Source of the DNA: Sphingobium lactosutens DS20 | Lineage (GTDB): Bacteria; Pseudomonadota; Alphaproteobacteria; Sphingomonadales; Sphingomonadaceae | Direction of reading: 5' to 3' | Assembly (NCBI RefSeq): GCF_000445105.1 | Contig: NZ_ATDP01000106.1 | Coordinates: 186,001 to 250,000, forward strand | DNA: 64,000 nt | Translations under genes and position numbers: made by a program | The notes under the pieces: generated by a model | Database searches by the model: none | What the model saw: only the letters and a program-made list of their open reading frames with translations | Told to the model about the DNA's origin: nothing | Shown: in pieces, positions 34,476-43,481 of the stretch | Numbering within the stretch: position 1 is the first letter of the stretch | Layout of the letters: every line of letters begins with the position of its first letter

Positions 34476-34830
34476 CGCCCTCTTTTAACCCGGTAAAATG
34501 AGCTGGTTAACGTCATTTTCACCATGACCGGCCATGGTCCGAACGTCGGGTGCGCGCCGGGACATAATATTTCGACCAGCCGTTGCCGCCCGCGCTATTG
34601 ACTGCTAACCATCCCCATTCCTGAAAGAATTGTCGTTTTTGCGACCGGTCTTCAGGTGAAACGAGCGCCCGCTGCTATGCGGGTAAGACAGAACAGGTTG
34701 ACGCTGCATGAGGCATGAATTTCCATCCACGCTTGCCCCGGTGACGGGCATGGCGGCGTGGATGGTGCGGCCCGGCGCCTTATCCGGCCCTGCCGATGCA
34801 GCAGACGCGCAGATTTTCCTTCAAAACCGG

Positions 34831-34882
34831 ATATCTGCCTGCGCCGCGCCCGATGGCGCGCGCAGGCAGATATTCTTTTCTT
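34831..34882 (+). promoter_or_regulatory. Strong leader hairpin with U-rich tail in the rne 5' region
   Basis: ATATCTGCCTGCG (34831-34843) pairs perfectly with CGCAGGCAGATAT (34861-34873). After one bulged C, CGCGCC and GGCGCG extend the stem to a CGAT loop, giving 19 pairs. TCTTTTCTT follows. It lies 55 bases before the rne start codon inside a non-coding stretch of about 460 bases (34476-34936). It has the form of an intrinsic terminator, so attenuation or autoregulatory cleavage of rne mRNA is likely. A second small hairpin (CCCGC/GCGGG) lies near 34668-34685. Confidence 0.6.
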
Positions 34883-34936
34883 ATCGCGTGGCGGCGCGGC
34901 GTCATGCCGCAGCCCGCGCACGCCGGAGACTTATAA

Positions 34937-37660
34937 ATGACAATGCGTATGCTGATCGATGCGCGCCACCGGGAAGAGACCCGGGTCGCGGTCGTCAAAG
35001 GTAACCGGATCGAGGAGTTCGATTTCGAATCGGCCGAGCACAAGCAGCTCAAAGGCAATATCTATCTGGCCAAGGTGACGCGCGTGGAGCCTTCGCTTCA
35101 GGCCGCCTTCGTCGATTATGGAGGCAACCGCCACGGCTTCCTGGCTTTCAGCGAAATCCACCCCGATTATTATCAGATTCCGCGCGAGGACCGTGAGGCG
35201 CTGCTCCAGGAAGAGCGCGCCCATGCCGAGGAAGAGGCCGCATTGCGCGCCGAGATCGAGGATGACGAGGACGCGGGTGAGGACGGCGTCGAACTGGTCG
35301 AGGCGACCCATCATCATGAGGATGAGGAAGCGCCCGAGGCGGACGCCGAGAACGAAGCGCCTGAAGCCGCCAAGGGTGGCCGCCGCAAGCGCGGGAAGAA
35401 TGGCGATGAGGCCGCCGACGAACTGCGCCGCAAGCGCATGGCGCTGCGTCGCCGCTACAAGATTCAGGACGTCATCAAGCGCCGGCAGGTGCTGCTGGTG
35501 CAGGTCGTGAAGGAAGAGCGCGGCAACAAGGGCGCGGCGCTGACCACCTATTTGTCGCTGGCGGGCCGCTATTGCGTGCTCATGCCCAACACGTCGCATG
35601 GCGGCGGCATCAGCCGCAAGATCAGCAACGCGGCCGATCGCAAGCGGTTGAAGACCATCATCGCGGAAATGAACCTGCCCTCGTCCATGGGGTGCATCGT
35701 CCGCACGGCGGGGCTTCAGCGGACCAAGCCGGAAATCAAACGCGACTTCGATTATCTCGCGCGGCTGTGGGACGAGATTCGCGAAAAGACGCTCCAGGCG
35801 TCTGCGCCCGAACTGATCCACAATGACAGCGACCTCATCAAGCGCGCCATCCGCGACATCTACAACAAGGATATCGAGGAAGTCATCGTCGAGGGCGAGG
35901 ATGGCTACAAGGCCGCCAAGGACTTCATGAAGCTGCTGATGCCGAGCCATGCCCGGCGCGTGAAGCAATATGCCGACGCGGTATCGCTGTTCCAGCGCGC
36001 TAGCGTCGAAGATCAGCTGGCCGCGATGTACAATCCGGTCGTGCAGCTGAAATCGGGCGGCTATCTGGTCATCAACCCGACCGAGGCGCTGGTGTCGATC
36101 GACATCAACTCTGGCCGGTCGACGCGCGAACATGGCATCGAACAGACCGCCGTCGCCACCAATCTGGAAGCGGCGCGCGAAATCGCGCGCCAGTTGCGTC
36201 TGCGCGACATGGCGGGCCTCGTCGTCATCGACTTTATCGACATGGAGATGAATTCCAACATCCGTAAGGTCGAAAAGGCGATGAAGGAGGCGCTCAAGGA
36301 CGATCGCGCCCGCATTCAGGTCGGCCGGATTTCAGGCTTTGGCCTTATGGAAATGAGCCGCCAGCGTCTGCGCACCGGCGTGCTGGAAGCGTCGACGCGC
36401 CAATGCCCGCATTGCGAGGGCACCGGCCTTGTCCGCACCGCGTCGTCGGCGGGCCTCAGCGCGCTTCGTATGCTAGAAGAGGAAGCGGCGCGCGGTCGCG
36501 GCAACCTCATCACCCTGCGTGCCAGCCAGGAAGCGGCCTTCTACGTCCTCAACAACAAGCGTCGCGAACTCGACGAGATCGAGCAGCGCTATGGCGTGCG
36601 TATCGAAATCCTGCCCGATGGCGAGATCGAAGGCGCGCGCATGTCGGTCGAAGCCAGCGGGCCGCGCCCGGAACGTGTCGTCACCTATGCGCCGCTGGTC
36701 GAGGATGATGACGATATCGACCTGCCAGAGGACGAAGACGACATCGAAGAGGTCGAGGACGCCCAAGACAGCGCCGAGCGGGAGGAGCGGGGCGATAGGG
36801 GGGACGAGGATCGCGAAGGCGGCCGCCGTCGCCGTCGCCGTCGCCGCCGCCGCGGTGGCCAGCGCGACGAGCCGCGCGATGCCGGGTCCGAAGCCGAGGC
36901 TGGCGACGCCGAGCCCGGTGACGACACCGATACGGATGAAGGCGCAGAAGCCGACGATCGCGAAGGCGCTGAGCCTGCAAGCAACGCTTACGGTGACGAA
37001 GGCGGCTCGCGTCGTCGCGGGCGTCGTGGTCGTCGCGGAGGCCGCCGTCGGCGCGAAGCGGGCGAAACCGCTGCGATCGAGCAGGACGATGCAACGGCTG
37101 CGGCCGATGCTGAGGCGCCGGTTGAAGAGCCGGCTGCCGTAGAAACGCCTGTCGCCGAGCCGGTGAGCGAGGAAGCGGCCGAGCCCGCGCCCAAGACGCG
37201 TCGGCGTCCGCGCGCCCGGAAGAAAGCGGAGGCTGACACGGCTGAGGCTGCGACCGAGGCTCCGGCCGATGTCGCCGCGGCCGCGACCGAAGAGCCTGCG
37301 CCAGCAGCCGAAGCGGACGCCGCACCGGCCAAGCCCAAGCGCACGCGTCGCAAGAAGGCGGTGGCGAGCGAGGGCGAGGCGGCTGAAGCAGATGCGCCAG
37401 CAGCCGAGGCGGACGCCGCGCCCGCCAAGCCCAAGCGCACGCGTCGCAAGAAGGTGGTGGCTGCCGAAGCGGAAGCGGCAGACCCAGCCGCCGAAGCCGC
37501 ACCGGAGGCCCCAGTTGACGCTGCGCCTTTCGCGCCGTCCGAACCGACCGGTTCGCCAGACCCGGTTCCAGCCGAAGCCGGCGCTGCCGACGACGCAGGC
37601 GGCGAGGATGCCGATGGCACGCCCCGGCGCGGCTGGTGGCAGCGCACCTTCGGTCAGTAA
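34937..37660 (+). CDS. rne: Ribonuclease E
   Basis: A 907-residue endoribonuclease that starts mRNA decay and processes stable RNAs, acting as degradosome scaffold. The N-terminal RNase H-like/S1 region starts MTMRMLIDARHREETRVAVV. The S1 domain is interrupted by an acidic then basic insertion at about 95-170 (EEERAHAEEEAALRAEIEDD onward), as in other alphaproteobacteria. Catalytic aspartates are Asp389 in VSIDINSGRST and Asp432 in VVIDFIDMEMNSN. The zinc link is CPHC at 490-493. From about 590 the tail is low-complexity: acidic, then an Arg block with ten or more arginines near 640, then Ala/Lys/Pro-rich with a tandem repeat. That tail would bind RNA and partner proteins. Confidence 0.96.
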   Translation: MTMRMLIDARHREETRVAVVKGNRIEEFDFESAEHKQLKGNIYLAKVTRVEPSLQAAFVDYGGNRHGFLAFSEIHPDYYQIPREDREALLQEERAHAEEEAALRAEIEDDEDAGEDGVELVEATHHHEDEEAPEADAENEAPEAAKGGRRKRGKNGDEAADELRRKRMALRRRYKIQDVIKRRQVLLVQVVKEERGNKGAALTTYLSLAGRYCVLMPNTSHGGGISRKISNAADRKRLKTIIAEMNLPSSMGCIVRTAGLQRTKPEIKRDFDYLARLWDEIREKTLQASAPELIHNDSDLIKRAIRDIYNKDIEEVIVEGEDGYKAAKDFMKLLMPSHARRVKQYADAVSLFQRASVEDQLAAMYNPVVQLKSGGYLVINPTEALVSIDINSGRSTREHGIEQTAVATNLEAAREIARQLRLRDMAGLVVIDFIDMEMNSNIRKVEKAMKEALKDDRARIQVGRISGFGLMEMSRQRLRTGVLEASTRQCPHCEGTGLVRTASSAGLSALRMLEEEAARGRGNLITLRASQEAAFYVLNNKRRELDEIEQRYGVRIEILPDGEIEGARMSVEASGPRPERVVTYAPLVEDDDDIDLPEDEDDIEEVEDAQDSAEREERGDRGDEDREGGRRRRRRRRRRGGQRDEPRDAGSEAEAGDAEPGDDTDTDEGAEADDREGAEPASNAYGDEGGSRRRGRRGRRGGRRRREAGETAAIEQDDATAAADAEAPVEEPAAVETPVAEPVSEEAAEPAPKTRRRPRARKKAEADTAEAATEAPADVAAAATEEPAPAAEADAAPAKPKRTRRKKAVASEGEAAEADAPAAEADAAPAKPKRTRRKKVVAAEAEAADPAAEAAPEAPVDAAPFAPSEPTGSPDPVPAEAGAADDAGGEDADGTPRRGWWQRTFGQ
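37301..37461 (+). repeat. Tandem repeat in the RNase E C-terminal tail
   Basis: A 96-base unit is present twice, starting at 37301 and 37397. The first about 65 bases of each are nearly identical and encode AAEADAAPAKPKRTRRKK. Differences are mainly synonymous, for example gccgaa/gccgag, so the repeat is old or selected at protein level. Confidence 0.8.
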
Positions 37661-37682
37661 GCACGCGAAGGGTTGAATGATG

Positions 37683-37729
37683 AAGCGCCGCTGCCCGTCC
37701 GGTCCTTACCGGTGCGCAGCGGCGCTTTT
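37683..37729 (+). terminator. Rho-independent terminator of rne
   Basis: AAGCGCCGCTGC (37683-37694) pairs perfectly with GCAGCGGCGCTT (37716-37727). An inner stem CCGGT/ACCGG has a CCTT loop, and the hairpin ends in TTTT. It lies 23 bases after the rne stop and excludes translation starts at 37677 for the next gene. Confidence 0.88.
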
Positions 37730-37784
37730 CCATGGAATGCGCTTCACGGCGCGTTCAGGACGCCCATGGCAAGGGCTGGCATCC

Positions 37785-39134
37785 ATGGCCCGTTTGCTCC
37801 AGTTCCTGGCCCTTGCGCTGGCGTCGTTTGCGCTGATGTCGCGCCCGGCGCTCGCGCAGCAGATTTTGCGCGACGCCGAGACCGAAGCCTTCATGGCCGA
37901 CATGTCCGCGCCGCTGGTCAAGGCGGCGGGCATGACGCCCAAGAACGTCCAAGTTCTCGTCATCAACGACCCGGAAATCAACGCCTTCGTCGCGGGCGGC
38001 CAATATGTCTGGGTGCATAGCGGCCTGATCGCCCAAGCGGACAATGTGAACCAGTTGCAAGGCGTGGTCGCGCACGAACTGGGCCATATCGAGGGCGGCC
38101 ACATCATCCGCTCGGGCGAGGGGATCAAGGACGCGACCAGCGTCACCCTGCTCAGCCTCGTGCTTGGCGCGGCGGCGATCGCGGCAGGCGGCGCGGAAGC
38201 GGGCATGGGCATCATGGGCCTTGGCCAGCAGGCGGCGATGAGCAAGTTTCTCGCTTTCTCCCGTGCGCAGGAAAGCTCCGCCGACCTTGCCGGCGCGCGC
38301 TATCTCCACACCGCCGGGATCAGCGGCCGCGGGAGCCTGGAGTTTTTCAAGAAGCTGCAGAATCAGGAATATCGCCTCGCCATTCCGCAGGACAATAGCT
38401 ACGGGCGCACCCACCCGCTATCGGGCGAGCGCATCAGCGTCCTGCGGGAGGTTTATGAAGTCGACCCCGCCTGGGACAGGCCGGTCGATCCACAGCTGGA
38501 AGCGCGGTTCGAACGGATCAAGGCGAAACTGATCGGTTTCGTGTCCGAACCGCAGCAGACGCTCATCAAATATCCTGAAAGCGACCAGTCGCTGCCCGCC
38601 CATTATGCCCGCGCCTATGCCTGGCACAAAAGCGCCTATCCGCAAAAGGCGCTGGCCGAGGCCGATGCGCTGCTCGCCGCGGAACCGCATGATCCCTATT
38701 TCCTGGAACTCAAGGGCCAGATCCTGCTGGAAAGCGGCCGGCCGGCCGACGCCATCGCGCCGCTGCGCGAAGCGGTGAAGATCACCAATCAGCCGCTGAT
38801 TTCCGTCCTCCTGTCCCATGCGCTCATCGCGACCGAAGACCCGGCCAATTTCGCGGAGGCCGAACAGGTGTTGCGCGTGGCGGTACAGCGTGACCGCGAA
38901 AATCCCTTCGCCTGGTATCAGCTGGGCGTCGTTTATGAGCGGCGCGGCGACACGCCGCGCGCCGCGCTCGCCACGGCGGAACGCTACGCGATGATGGGCG
39001 ATCATAATCTGGCGCTGCGCAGCGCCGACGTTGCGGTGCAGGGATTGCAGCCCGGCACGGTTGACTATCTGCGCGCGCAGGATATCGCCATGACGTCGCG
39101 TGCCGCGGTCGAGCAGCAGCGGAAGAAAAGATAG
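37785..39134 (+). CDS. Periplasmic M48 family metalloprotease with TPR repeats (BepA-like)
   Basis: A 449-residue exported protease that in relatives controls outer-membrane assembly. The signal peptide is MARLLQFLALALASFALMSR with cleavage after PALA. The zinc site is VVAHELGHIEGGH (HExxH), with the third ligand Glu in RAQESSADLAGARYL. Membrane-associated segments follow (TLLSLVLGAAAIAAGG). The C-terminal half, from about 290, has tetratricopeptide repeats (ARAYAWHKSAYPQKALAEAD, LKGQILLESGRPADAI, WYQLGVVYERRGD). ATG 37785 has AAGGG nine bases upstream; earlier in-frame starts fall inside the rne terminator. Confidence 0.92.
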   Translation: MARLLQFLALALASFALMSRPALAQQILRDAETEAFMADMSAPLVKAAGMTPKNVQVLVINDPEINAFVAGGQYVWVHSGLIAQADNVNQLQGVVAHELGHIEGGHIIRSGEGIKDATSVTLLSLVLGAAAIAAGGAEAGMGIMGLGQQAAMSKFLAFSRAQESSADLAGARYLHTAGISGRGSLEFFKKLQNQEYRLAIPQDNSYGRTHPLSGERISVLREVYEVDPAWDRPVDPQLEARFERIKAKLIGFVSEPQQTLIKYPESDQSLPAHYARAYAWHKSAYPQKALAEADALLAAEPHDPYFLELKGQILLESGRPADAIAPLREAVKITNQPLISVLLSHALIATEDPANFAEAEQVLRVAVQRDRENPFAWYQLGVVYERRGDTPRAALATAERYAMMGDHNLALRSADVAVQGLQPGTVDYLRAQDIAMTSRAAVEQQRKKR

Positions 39135-39136
39135 CA

Positions 39137-39904
39137 ATGACAGATCAAACCCGGCCGAGCTTTCGCGCCGCCCTTTCCAACAGGACCATCCAGATGACCC
39201 TTGGCGCCTTCGCCTTCATCGCGGCCGCCGCCGGCGCCGCGCTCGCCGTCCAGGCTCCCGCCAGCGTCGGCGCCACGGACAAGGCTGCGATCGAACAGAT
39301 CGTCCATGATTATATCCTGGAGCATCCCGAAATCATCCCGCAGGCGATCGAGAAGCTGCAATCCAAGCGTCTTTCCAGTGTCATCGACACCAATCGCAGC
39401 GCGCTCGAAACTCCCTATGCCGGCGCATGGGAGGGGGCGGCCAATGCCGACGTTACCGTGGTGGAATTTTTCGACTATGCCTGCGGCTATTGCCGCGCCT
39501 CGCTACCCGACCTTGGCAAGCTGGTGGGGTCCGACAAGAAGGTTAAGATCGTCTATCGCGAACTGCCGATCCTGTCGGAAGAAAGCGGCGATGCGGCCAA
39601 GGTATCGCTGCTGGCGGCCGAGCGCGGCCAGTATATGCCCTATCACAAGGCGCTCTATGCCGCCGGGCGCGTGACGCGCGACACCATCCTGGCGGCCGCG
39701 GCCAAGGCCGGCATCAGCAAGGCGGATGCGCAAGCGGCGATGGCGTCGAGCAAATATGATTCGGAAATCCAGTCGAACATCGCGCTCGCCCAAAAATTGC
39801 AGGCGACCGGCACGCCTACCTTCGTCATCGGCGATCAGGTGCTAAGCGGTGCGGTCGGCTTTGACGCGCTCAAGGAGGGCGTGGCGAGCGCGCGCGGCAA
39901 GTAG
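39137..39904 (+). CDS. DsbA-family thiol:disulfide oxidoreductase
   Basis: A 255-residue periplasmic thioredoxin-fold protein. A membrane anchor or uncleaved signal spans about 17-40 (MTLGAFAFIAAAAGAALAVQ). An N-terminal helical segment HDYILEHPEIIPQAIEKLQ is typical of the Com1/ScsC-like branch. The active site is C116GYC119 in VVEFFDYACGYCRASLP, and the cis-proline loop is TGTPTFVIG. It forms or isomerises disulfides in exported proteins. It starts three bases after the M48 protease stop, so the two envelope quality-control genes are one operon. A terminator follows at 40011. Confidence 0.93.
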   Translation: MTDQTRPSFRAALSNRTIQMTLGAFAFIAAAAGAALAVQAPASVGATDKAAIEQIVHDYILEHPEIIPQAIEKLQSKRLSSVIDTNRSALETPYAGAWEGAANADVTVVEFFDYACGYCRASLPDLGKLVGSDKKVKIVYRELPILSEESGDAAKVSLLAAERGQYMPYHKALYAAGRVTRDTILAAAAKAGISKADAQAAMASSKYDSEIQSNIALAQKLQATGTPTFVIGDQVLSGAVGFDALKEGVASARGK

Positions 39905-40010
39905 CGGCATCCTGTTTCTGCGAAAGCAGGAACATGAAATGAAGAGATGCGGTGCCGCCCCGCCATTGACTTCCCCATCCCTTTTCCCTATCGGACGCCC
40001 CCTGACTGGC

Positions 40011-40036
40011 GGCCGCTGCGTAAGCGGCCCTTTTTT
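40011..40036 (+). terminator. Rho-independent terminator between the DsbA-family gene and rpmH
   Basis: GGCCGCT and AGCGGCC pair around GCGTA (40011-40029), followed by C and six T. It closes the M48-DsbA operon. Confidence 0.85.
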
Positions 40037-40075
40037 GTCACACCCGATTCTCTTGTTGTTTTTGAGGAATGAACG

Positions 40076-40210
40076 ATGAAGCGCACCTTTCAGCCGAGCA
40101 ATCTGGTTCGGAAGCGCCGTCACGGTTTCCGCGCCCGCATGGCGACCCCCGGCGGCCGCAATGTGATGCGCGCCCGTCGCGCCCGCGGCCGCAAGAATCT
40201 CTGCGCCTGA
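40076..40210 (+). CDS. rpmH: 50S ribosomal protein L34
   Basis: A 44-residue, highly basic protein: MKRTFQPSNLVRKRRHGFRA and the tail RNVMRARRARGRKNLCA match L34 from end to end. It binds 23S rRNA in the large subunit. GAGGA lies eight to ten bases before the ATG at 40076. It is the first gene of the classic rpmH-rnpA-yidD-yidC cluster, which here is not next to dnaA. The gene is too short for common ORF cut-offs. Confidence 0.97.
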   Translation: MKRTFQPSNLVRKRRHGFRARMATPGGRNVMRARRARGRKNLCA

Positions 40211-40245
40211 CATCATCGCCGGATCAGCCCGCCGCGCCGGCCATC

Positions 40246-40641
40246 ATGGTCCGGCGCGCGGATTTTCTGGCGGCGAATCGCGGGCGACGCGCGCCGATGC
40301 CGGGCTTTGTCCTGCTGGTGCGCGAACGCGGTGACGGTGATCCGGCGATGCGCTATGGCATCACGGTCACGAAAAAGATTGGCGGCGCTGTCATCCGCAA
40401 CCGGATGAAGCGCCGTTTTCGCGTTCTGGCGCGCGAATTGCTGCCTACCCTTGGCATTGCCGGCGCCGATCATGTGTTGATCGCCCGGGAAGGGGGGATT
40501 GAGCGGGACTTTGCCCTGTTGCGCGGCGAACTGGAAAAGGCGCTGGGCAAGATCATGACGCGGCCGGTCGACGCGCCGCGCGACCCGTCCCGCCGCAAGG
40601 CGAAATCGTCCGGAACCAGAGCCCCGGCTAAGTCCCGATGA
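40246..40641 (+). CDS. rnpA: Ribonuclease P protein component
   Basis: A 131-residue basic protein that assists RNase P RNA in 5' maturation of tRNA. The N-terminus MVRRADFLAANRGRRAPMPG and the RNA-binding signature TVTKKIGGAVIRNRMKRRFR are diagnostic. The tail is Lys/Arg-rich. The frame is open upstream to 40069, inside rpmH, but ATG 40246 begins the conserved region. A non-ATG start slightly upstream cannot be excluded. The stop overlaps the yidD start as ATGA. Confidence 0.95.
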   Translation: MVRRADFLAANRGRRAPMPGFVLLVRERGDGDPAMRYGITVTKKIGGAVIRNRMKRRFRVLARELLPTLGIAGADHVLIAREGGIERDFALLRGELEKALGKIMTRPVDAPRDPSRRKAKSSGTRAPAKSR

Positions 40642-40850
40642 TCGCGCGCCTGCTCATCCTGATTGCGCGCTTCTGGCAGCTTGGGCCATCGCGCATCCTG
40701 CCGCCCACGTGCCGCTATGCGCCCTCCTGTTCGGAATATGCGATTCAGGCGGTGCGCAAATATGGCGCGATCAAGGGTAGCTGGCTGGGGTTCAAGCGGC
40801 TAATGCGATGCCACCCATGGGGCGGGTCGGGCCACGACCCGGTTCCCTGA
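40638..40850 (+). CDS. yidD: Membrane protein insertion efficiency factor YidD
   Basis: A 70-residue protein that aids YidC-dependent insertion. It has an amphipathic N-terminus (MIARLLILIARFWQ) and the family core CRYAPSCSEYAIQAVRKYG with two cysteines. The C-terminal LMRCHPWGGSGHDPVP is also conserved. It overlaps the rnpA stop by four bases and is followed after 34 bases by yidC. Confidence 0.95.
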   Translation: MIARLLILIARFWQLGPSRILPPTCRYAPSCSEYAIQAVRKYGAIKGSWLGFKRLMRCHPWGGSGHDPVP

Positions 40851-40884
40851 GACGACAGATCACAAGACGGCGGAGCGCAAAAGC

Positions 40885-42591
40885 GTGGACGACAAGAAGA
40901 ATATCATCCTGGCGGTGCTGCTGACCGCGGCGATCCTGTTCGGCTGGCCTTATCTTTCCAACTATTTCTTCCCCACGGCCAATCCGCCCGCAACGAAGAT
41001 CGAGGGCGGCAAGCAGGTCCCTGTCGCCCGGCCCGATGCGGACCCCGCCGCCGACAGTCCCGCCGCGATCCGCGACCGCGCGCTGGTGCTCAGGGAAAGC
41101 CCGCGCATTCCCATCCGCACGCCCAAGCTGACTGGCTCGATCAACCTCAAAGGCGCGCGCATCGACGACATCGTGCTGCCGACCTACAAGGAAACGATCG
41201 CCAAGGATTCGCCGGACGTCCGCCTCTACAGCCCGTCGGGCACGCAGGACGCCTATTTTGCCGGTTTCGGCTGGCAGGGCGAAGGGCTGCGTGCGCCCGA
41301 TCGCAACACGCTGTGGACCGCGCAGGGCAGCGTGCTCACGCCGACCAGCCCGGTGACGCTCAGCTGGAACAATGGCGCGGGGCAGCTCTTCGAAATCCGC
41401 CTGTCGGTCGACGACAATTATATGATCACGGCCGCGCAGAAGGTGTCGAACACCGGCGCCGGCACGGTGGGCGTCAAGCCCTATGCCTATATCAGCCGCA
41501 CCGGCATTCCCAAGGACCCCGATACTTGGACGATCCATGTCGGACCTATGGGCGTGTTCAACGGCGCAGCCAATTATGACGTCAATTACAAGGATCTGGA
41601 CAAGGGGCCGTCGGTCCAGAGCTTCCAGTCCAAGGGCGGCTGGATCGGCTTCACCGACAAATATTGGCTGTCTGCTCTCGTGCCGGCTGCCGACGCCGAC
41701 TTTGCCGGCCAGTTCCGCAAGGGCGCGGGCACGCAATATCAGGCCGATGTCGCGCTTGGCTCCACTATGGTCGCGCCCGGCAAGGCGGTGACGCAAACGC
41801 AGCGCCTGTTCGTCGGCGCCAAGGAAGTGAAGACGCTCGAAGCCTATCAGGATGCGGGCGTCCCGCTGTTCGACCGGGCGATCGACTGGGGCTGGTTCTA
41901 CTGGTTTGAAAAGCCGATCTTCGGCCTGCTGCACTGGCTGTTTGAACATATCGGCAATTTCGGCGTCGCCATCATCTGCCTGACGTTTGTCGTGCGTGCG
42001 ATCATGTTCCCGATCGCCCAGCGCCAATTTTCCAGCATGGCGGCGATGCGCGCGCTCCAGCCCAAGATGAAGGCGCTGCAGGAAAAGCATAAGGACGACA
42101 AGCAGCAGCTTCAGCTCAAGATGATGGAGCTGTACAAGCAGGAGAAGGTCAATCCGCTCGCCGGTTGCCTGCCCGTCTTCATCCAGATTCCGATCTTCTT
42201 CGCGCTCTACAAGGTGCTGATGCTGACGATCGAAATGCGCCACCAGCCCTTCGTCCTGTGGATCAAGGACCTGTCCGCGCCCGATCCGCTGCATATCCTC
42301 AACCTCTTCGGCCTGCTCGACTTCACGCCGCCCGCGTTTCTGGGCATCGGCGTGCTGGCCCTGCTGCTGGGCATCAGCATGTACTTCCAGTTCAAGCTCA
42401 ATCCAACGCAGATGGACCCGATGCAGCAGCAGATCATGGGCATCATGCCGTGGATGATGATGTTCATCATGGCGCCCTTCGCGGCGGGCCTTCTGGTCTA
42501 CTGGATCACCAACAACTGCCTGTCGATGGCGCAGCAGTGGTGGCTCTATCGCAAGCATCCGGTGCCAGCGGCAGCGGTGCCGGCGAAGTAA
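40885..42591 (+). CDS. yidC: Membrane protein insertase YidC
   Basis: A 568-residue inner-membrane insertase for Sec-dependent and independent proteins. An N-terminal anchor (IILAVLLTAAILFGWPYL) is followed by the large periplasmic P1 domain (about 60-350). The conserved five-helix core then includes FGVAIICLTFVVRAIMFPIA, with the hydrophilic-groove Arg, PVFIQIPIFFALYKVL and LVYWITNNCLSMAQQ. The start is GTG 40885 behind GGCGGAG. The tail is short and Ala-rich. It is followed by a REP-like repeat, then engB. Confidence 0.96.
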   Translation: MDDKKNIILAVLLTAAILFGWPYLSNYFFPTANPPATKIEGGKQVPVARPDADPAADSPAAIRDRALVLRESPRIPIRTPKLTGSINLKGARIDDIVLPTYKETIAKDSPDVRLYSPSGTQDAYFAGFGWQGEGLRAPDRNTLWTAQGSVLTPTSPVTLSWNNGAGQLFEIRLSVDDNYMITAAQKVSNTGAGTVGVKPYAYISRTGIPKDPDTWTIHVGPMGVFNGAANYDVNYKDLDKGPSVQSFQSKGGWIGFTDKYWLSALVPAADADFAGQFRKGAGTQYQADVALGSTMVAPGKAVTQTQRLFVGAKEVKTLEAYQDAGVPLFDRAIDWGWFYWFEKPIFGLLHWLFEHIGNFGVAIICLTFVVRAIMFPIAQRQFSSMAAMRALQPKMKALQEKHKDDKQQLQLKMMELYKQEKVNPLAGCLPVFIQIPIFFALYKVLMLTIEMRHQPFVLWIKDLSAPDPLHILNLFGLLDFTPPAFLGIGVLALLLGISMYFQFKLNPTQMDPMQQQIMGIMPWMMMFIMAPFAAGLLVYWITNNCLSMAQQWWLYRKHPVPAAAVPAK

Positions 42592-42607
42592 ATATACCTC
42601 TCAAGTC

Positions 42608-42721
42608 CCGTTCGTGCTGAGTGGGGACTGAGCGAAGTCGAAGGTCCGTATTGAAGCATCGCGACCTTCGGCCCTTCGATACGCCGCTTCGACAAGCTCA
42701 GCGGCTACTCAGCGCGAACGG
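42608..42721. repeat. REP-like palindromic element, copy 1
   Basis: The outer arms CCGTTCG (42608) and CGAACGG (42715-42721) enclose GAGCGAAGTCGAAGG and its partners CCTTCGA and GCTTCGACAAGCTCAGC. The motif TTCGACAAGCTCAGC is shared in inverted form with the copy at 46631. It fills the yidC-engB gap and ends directly at the engB ribosome binding site. Confidence 0.75.
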
Positions 42722-42724
42722 AGA

Positions 42725-43378
42725 ATGAGTGTGACCGAGCAAGACAACACTGCCCTGATCGAAGACGCGCGCAGGCTCTTTGCCGGGCCGATCGCCTTCC
42801 TCAAATCCGCGCCGGACCTCAAATTCCTGCCCGACATGGCGGTGAACGAAGTCGCCTTCGCGGGCCGTTCGAACGTGGGTAAATCCTCGCTGCTGAACGC
42901 GCTCACCAACCGCAACGGCCTGGCGCGCACGTCCAATACGCCTGGTCGCACTCAGGAACTCAACTTCTTCGACGTGGGCGATCCGCTGCGTTTCCGCCTC
43001 GTCGACATGCCGGGCTATGGCTATGCCAAGGCGCCCAAGGACATGGTCAAGAAATGGCGTTTCCTGGTGAACGACTATCTGCGTGGGCGCGCCGCGCTCA
43101 AGCGCACGCTGGTGCTGATCGACAGCCGCCACGGCATCAAGGATGTCGACACCGACATGCTCGACATGCTCGATGCCGCGGCGGTCAGCTATCGCATTGT
43201 CCTTACCAAGGCGGACAAGATCAAGGCGAGCGCGCTCGCCGCCGTAACGCAGCAGACCGCCGACGCCATCCGCAAGCGCCCGGCCGCCCATCCCGACATC
43301 ATCGCCACGTCGAGTGAAAAGGGCATGGGCCTGCCCGAACTGCGCGCCGCCGTGCTGGAAAGCGTGACGCAGGGCTGA
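42725..43378 (+). CDS. yihA: Ribosome biogenesis GTPase YihA/EngB
   Basis: A 217-residue essential GTPase of the TrmE-Era-EngA group used in large-subunit assembly. G1 is GRSNVGKSSLLNAL at about 47-60, the G2 threonine lies in TSNTPGRTQELNFF, G3 is DMPGYGYAKAP, G4 TKADK and G5 TSSEKG. Length is normal. The ATG at 42725 comes immediately after the REP-like element, so its ribosome binding site (CGGAGA) lies at the repeat boundary. Confidence 0.95.
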   Translation: MSVTEQDNTALIEDARRLFAGPIAFLKSAPDLKFLPDMAVNEVAFAGRSNVGKSSLLNALTNRNGLARTSNTPGRTQELNFFDVGDPLRFRLVDMPGYGYAKAPKDMVKKWRFLVNDYLRGRAALKRTLVLIDSRHGIKDVDTDMLDMLDAAAVSYRIVLTKADKIKASALAAVTQQTADAIRKRPAAHPDIIATSSEKGMGLPELRAAVLESVTQG

Positions 43379-43481
43379 CCCTTGACGAACAGCCTGCACA
43401 TCGCGAAGTAACCCGCTTTCGACAAGACGGCCGCAACCCGCTACAGCGGCCGCACACGGCCCCGCGCCGCCTATTGGAGAC

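Noticed and set aside
37677..37784. Longer N-terminus for the M48 protease
   Set aside because: The extra codons lie in the rne terminator hairpin, and the signal peptide begins at 37785.
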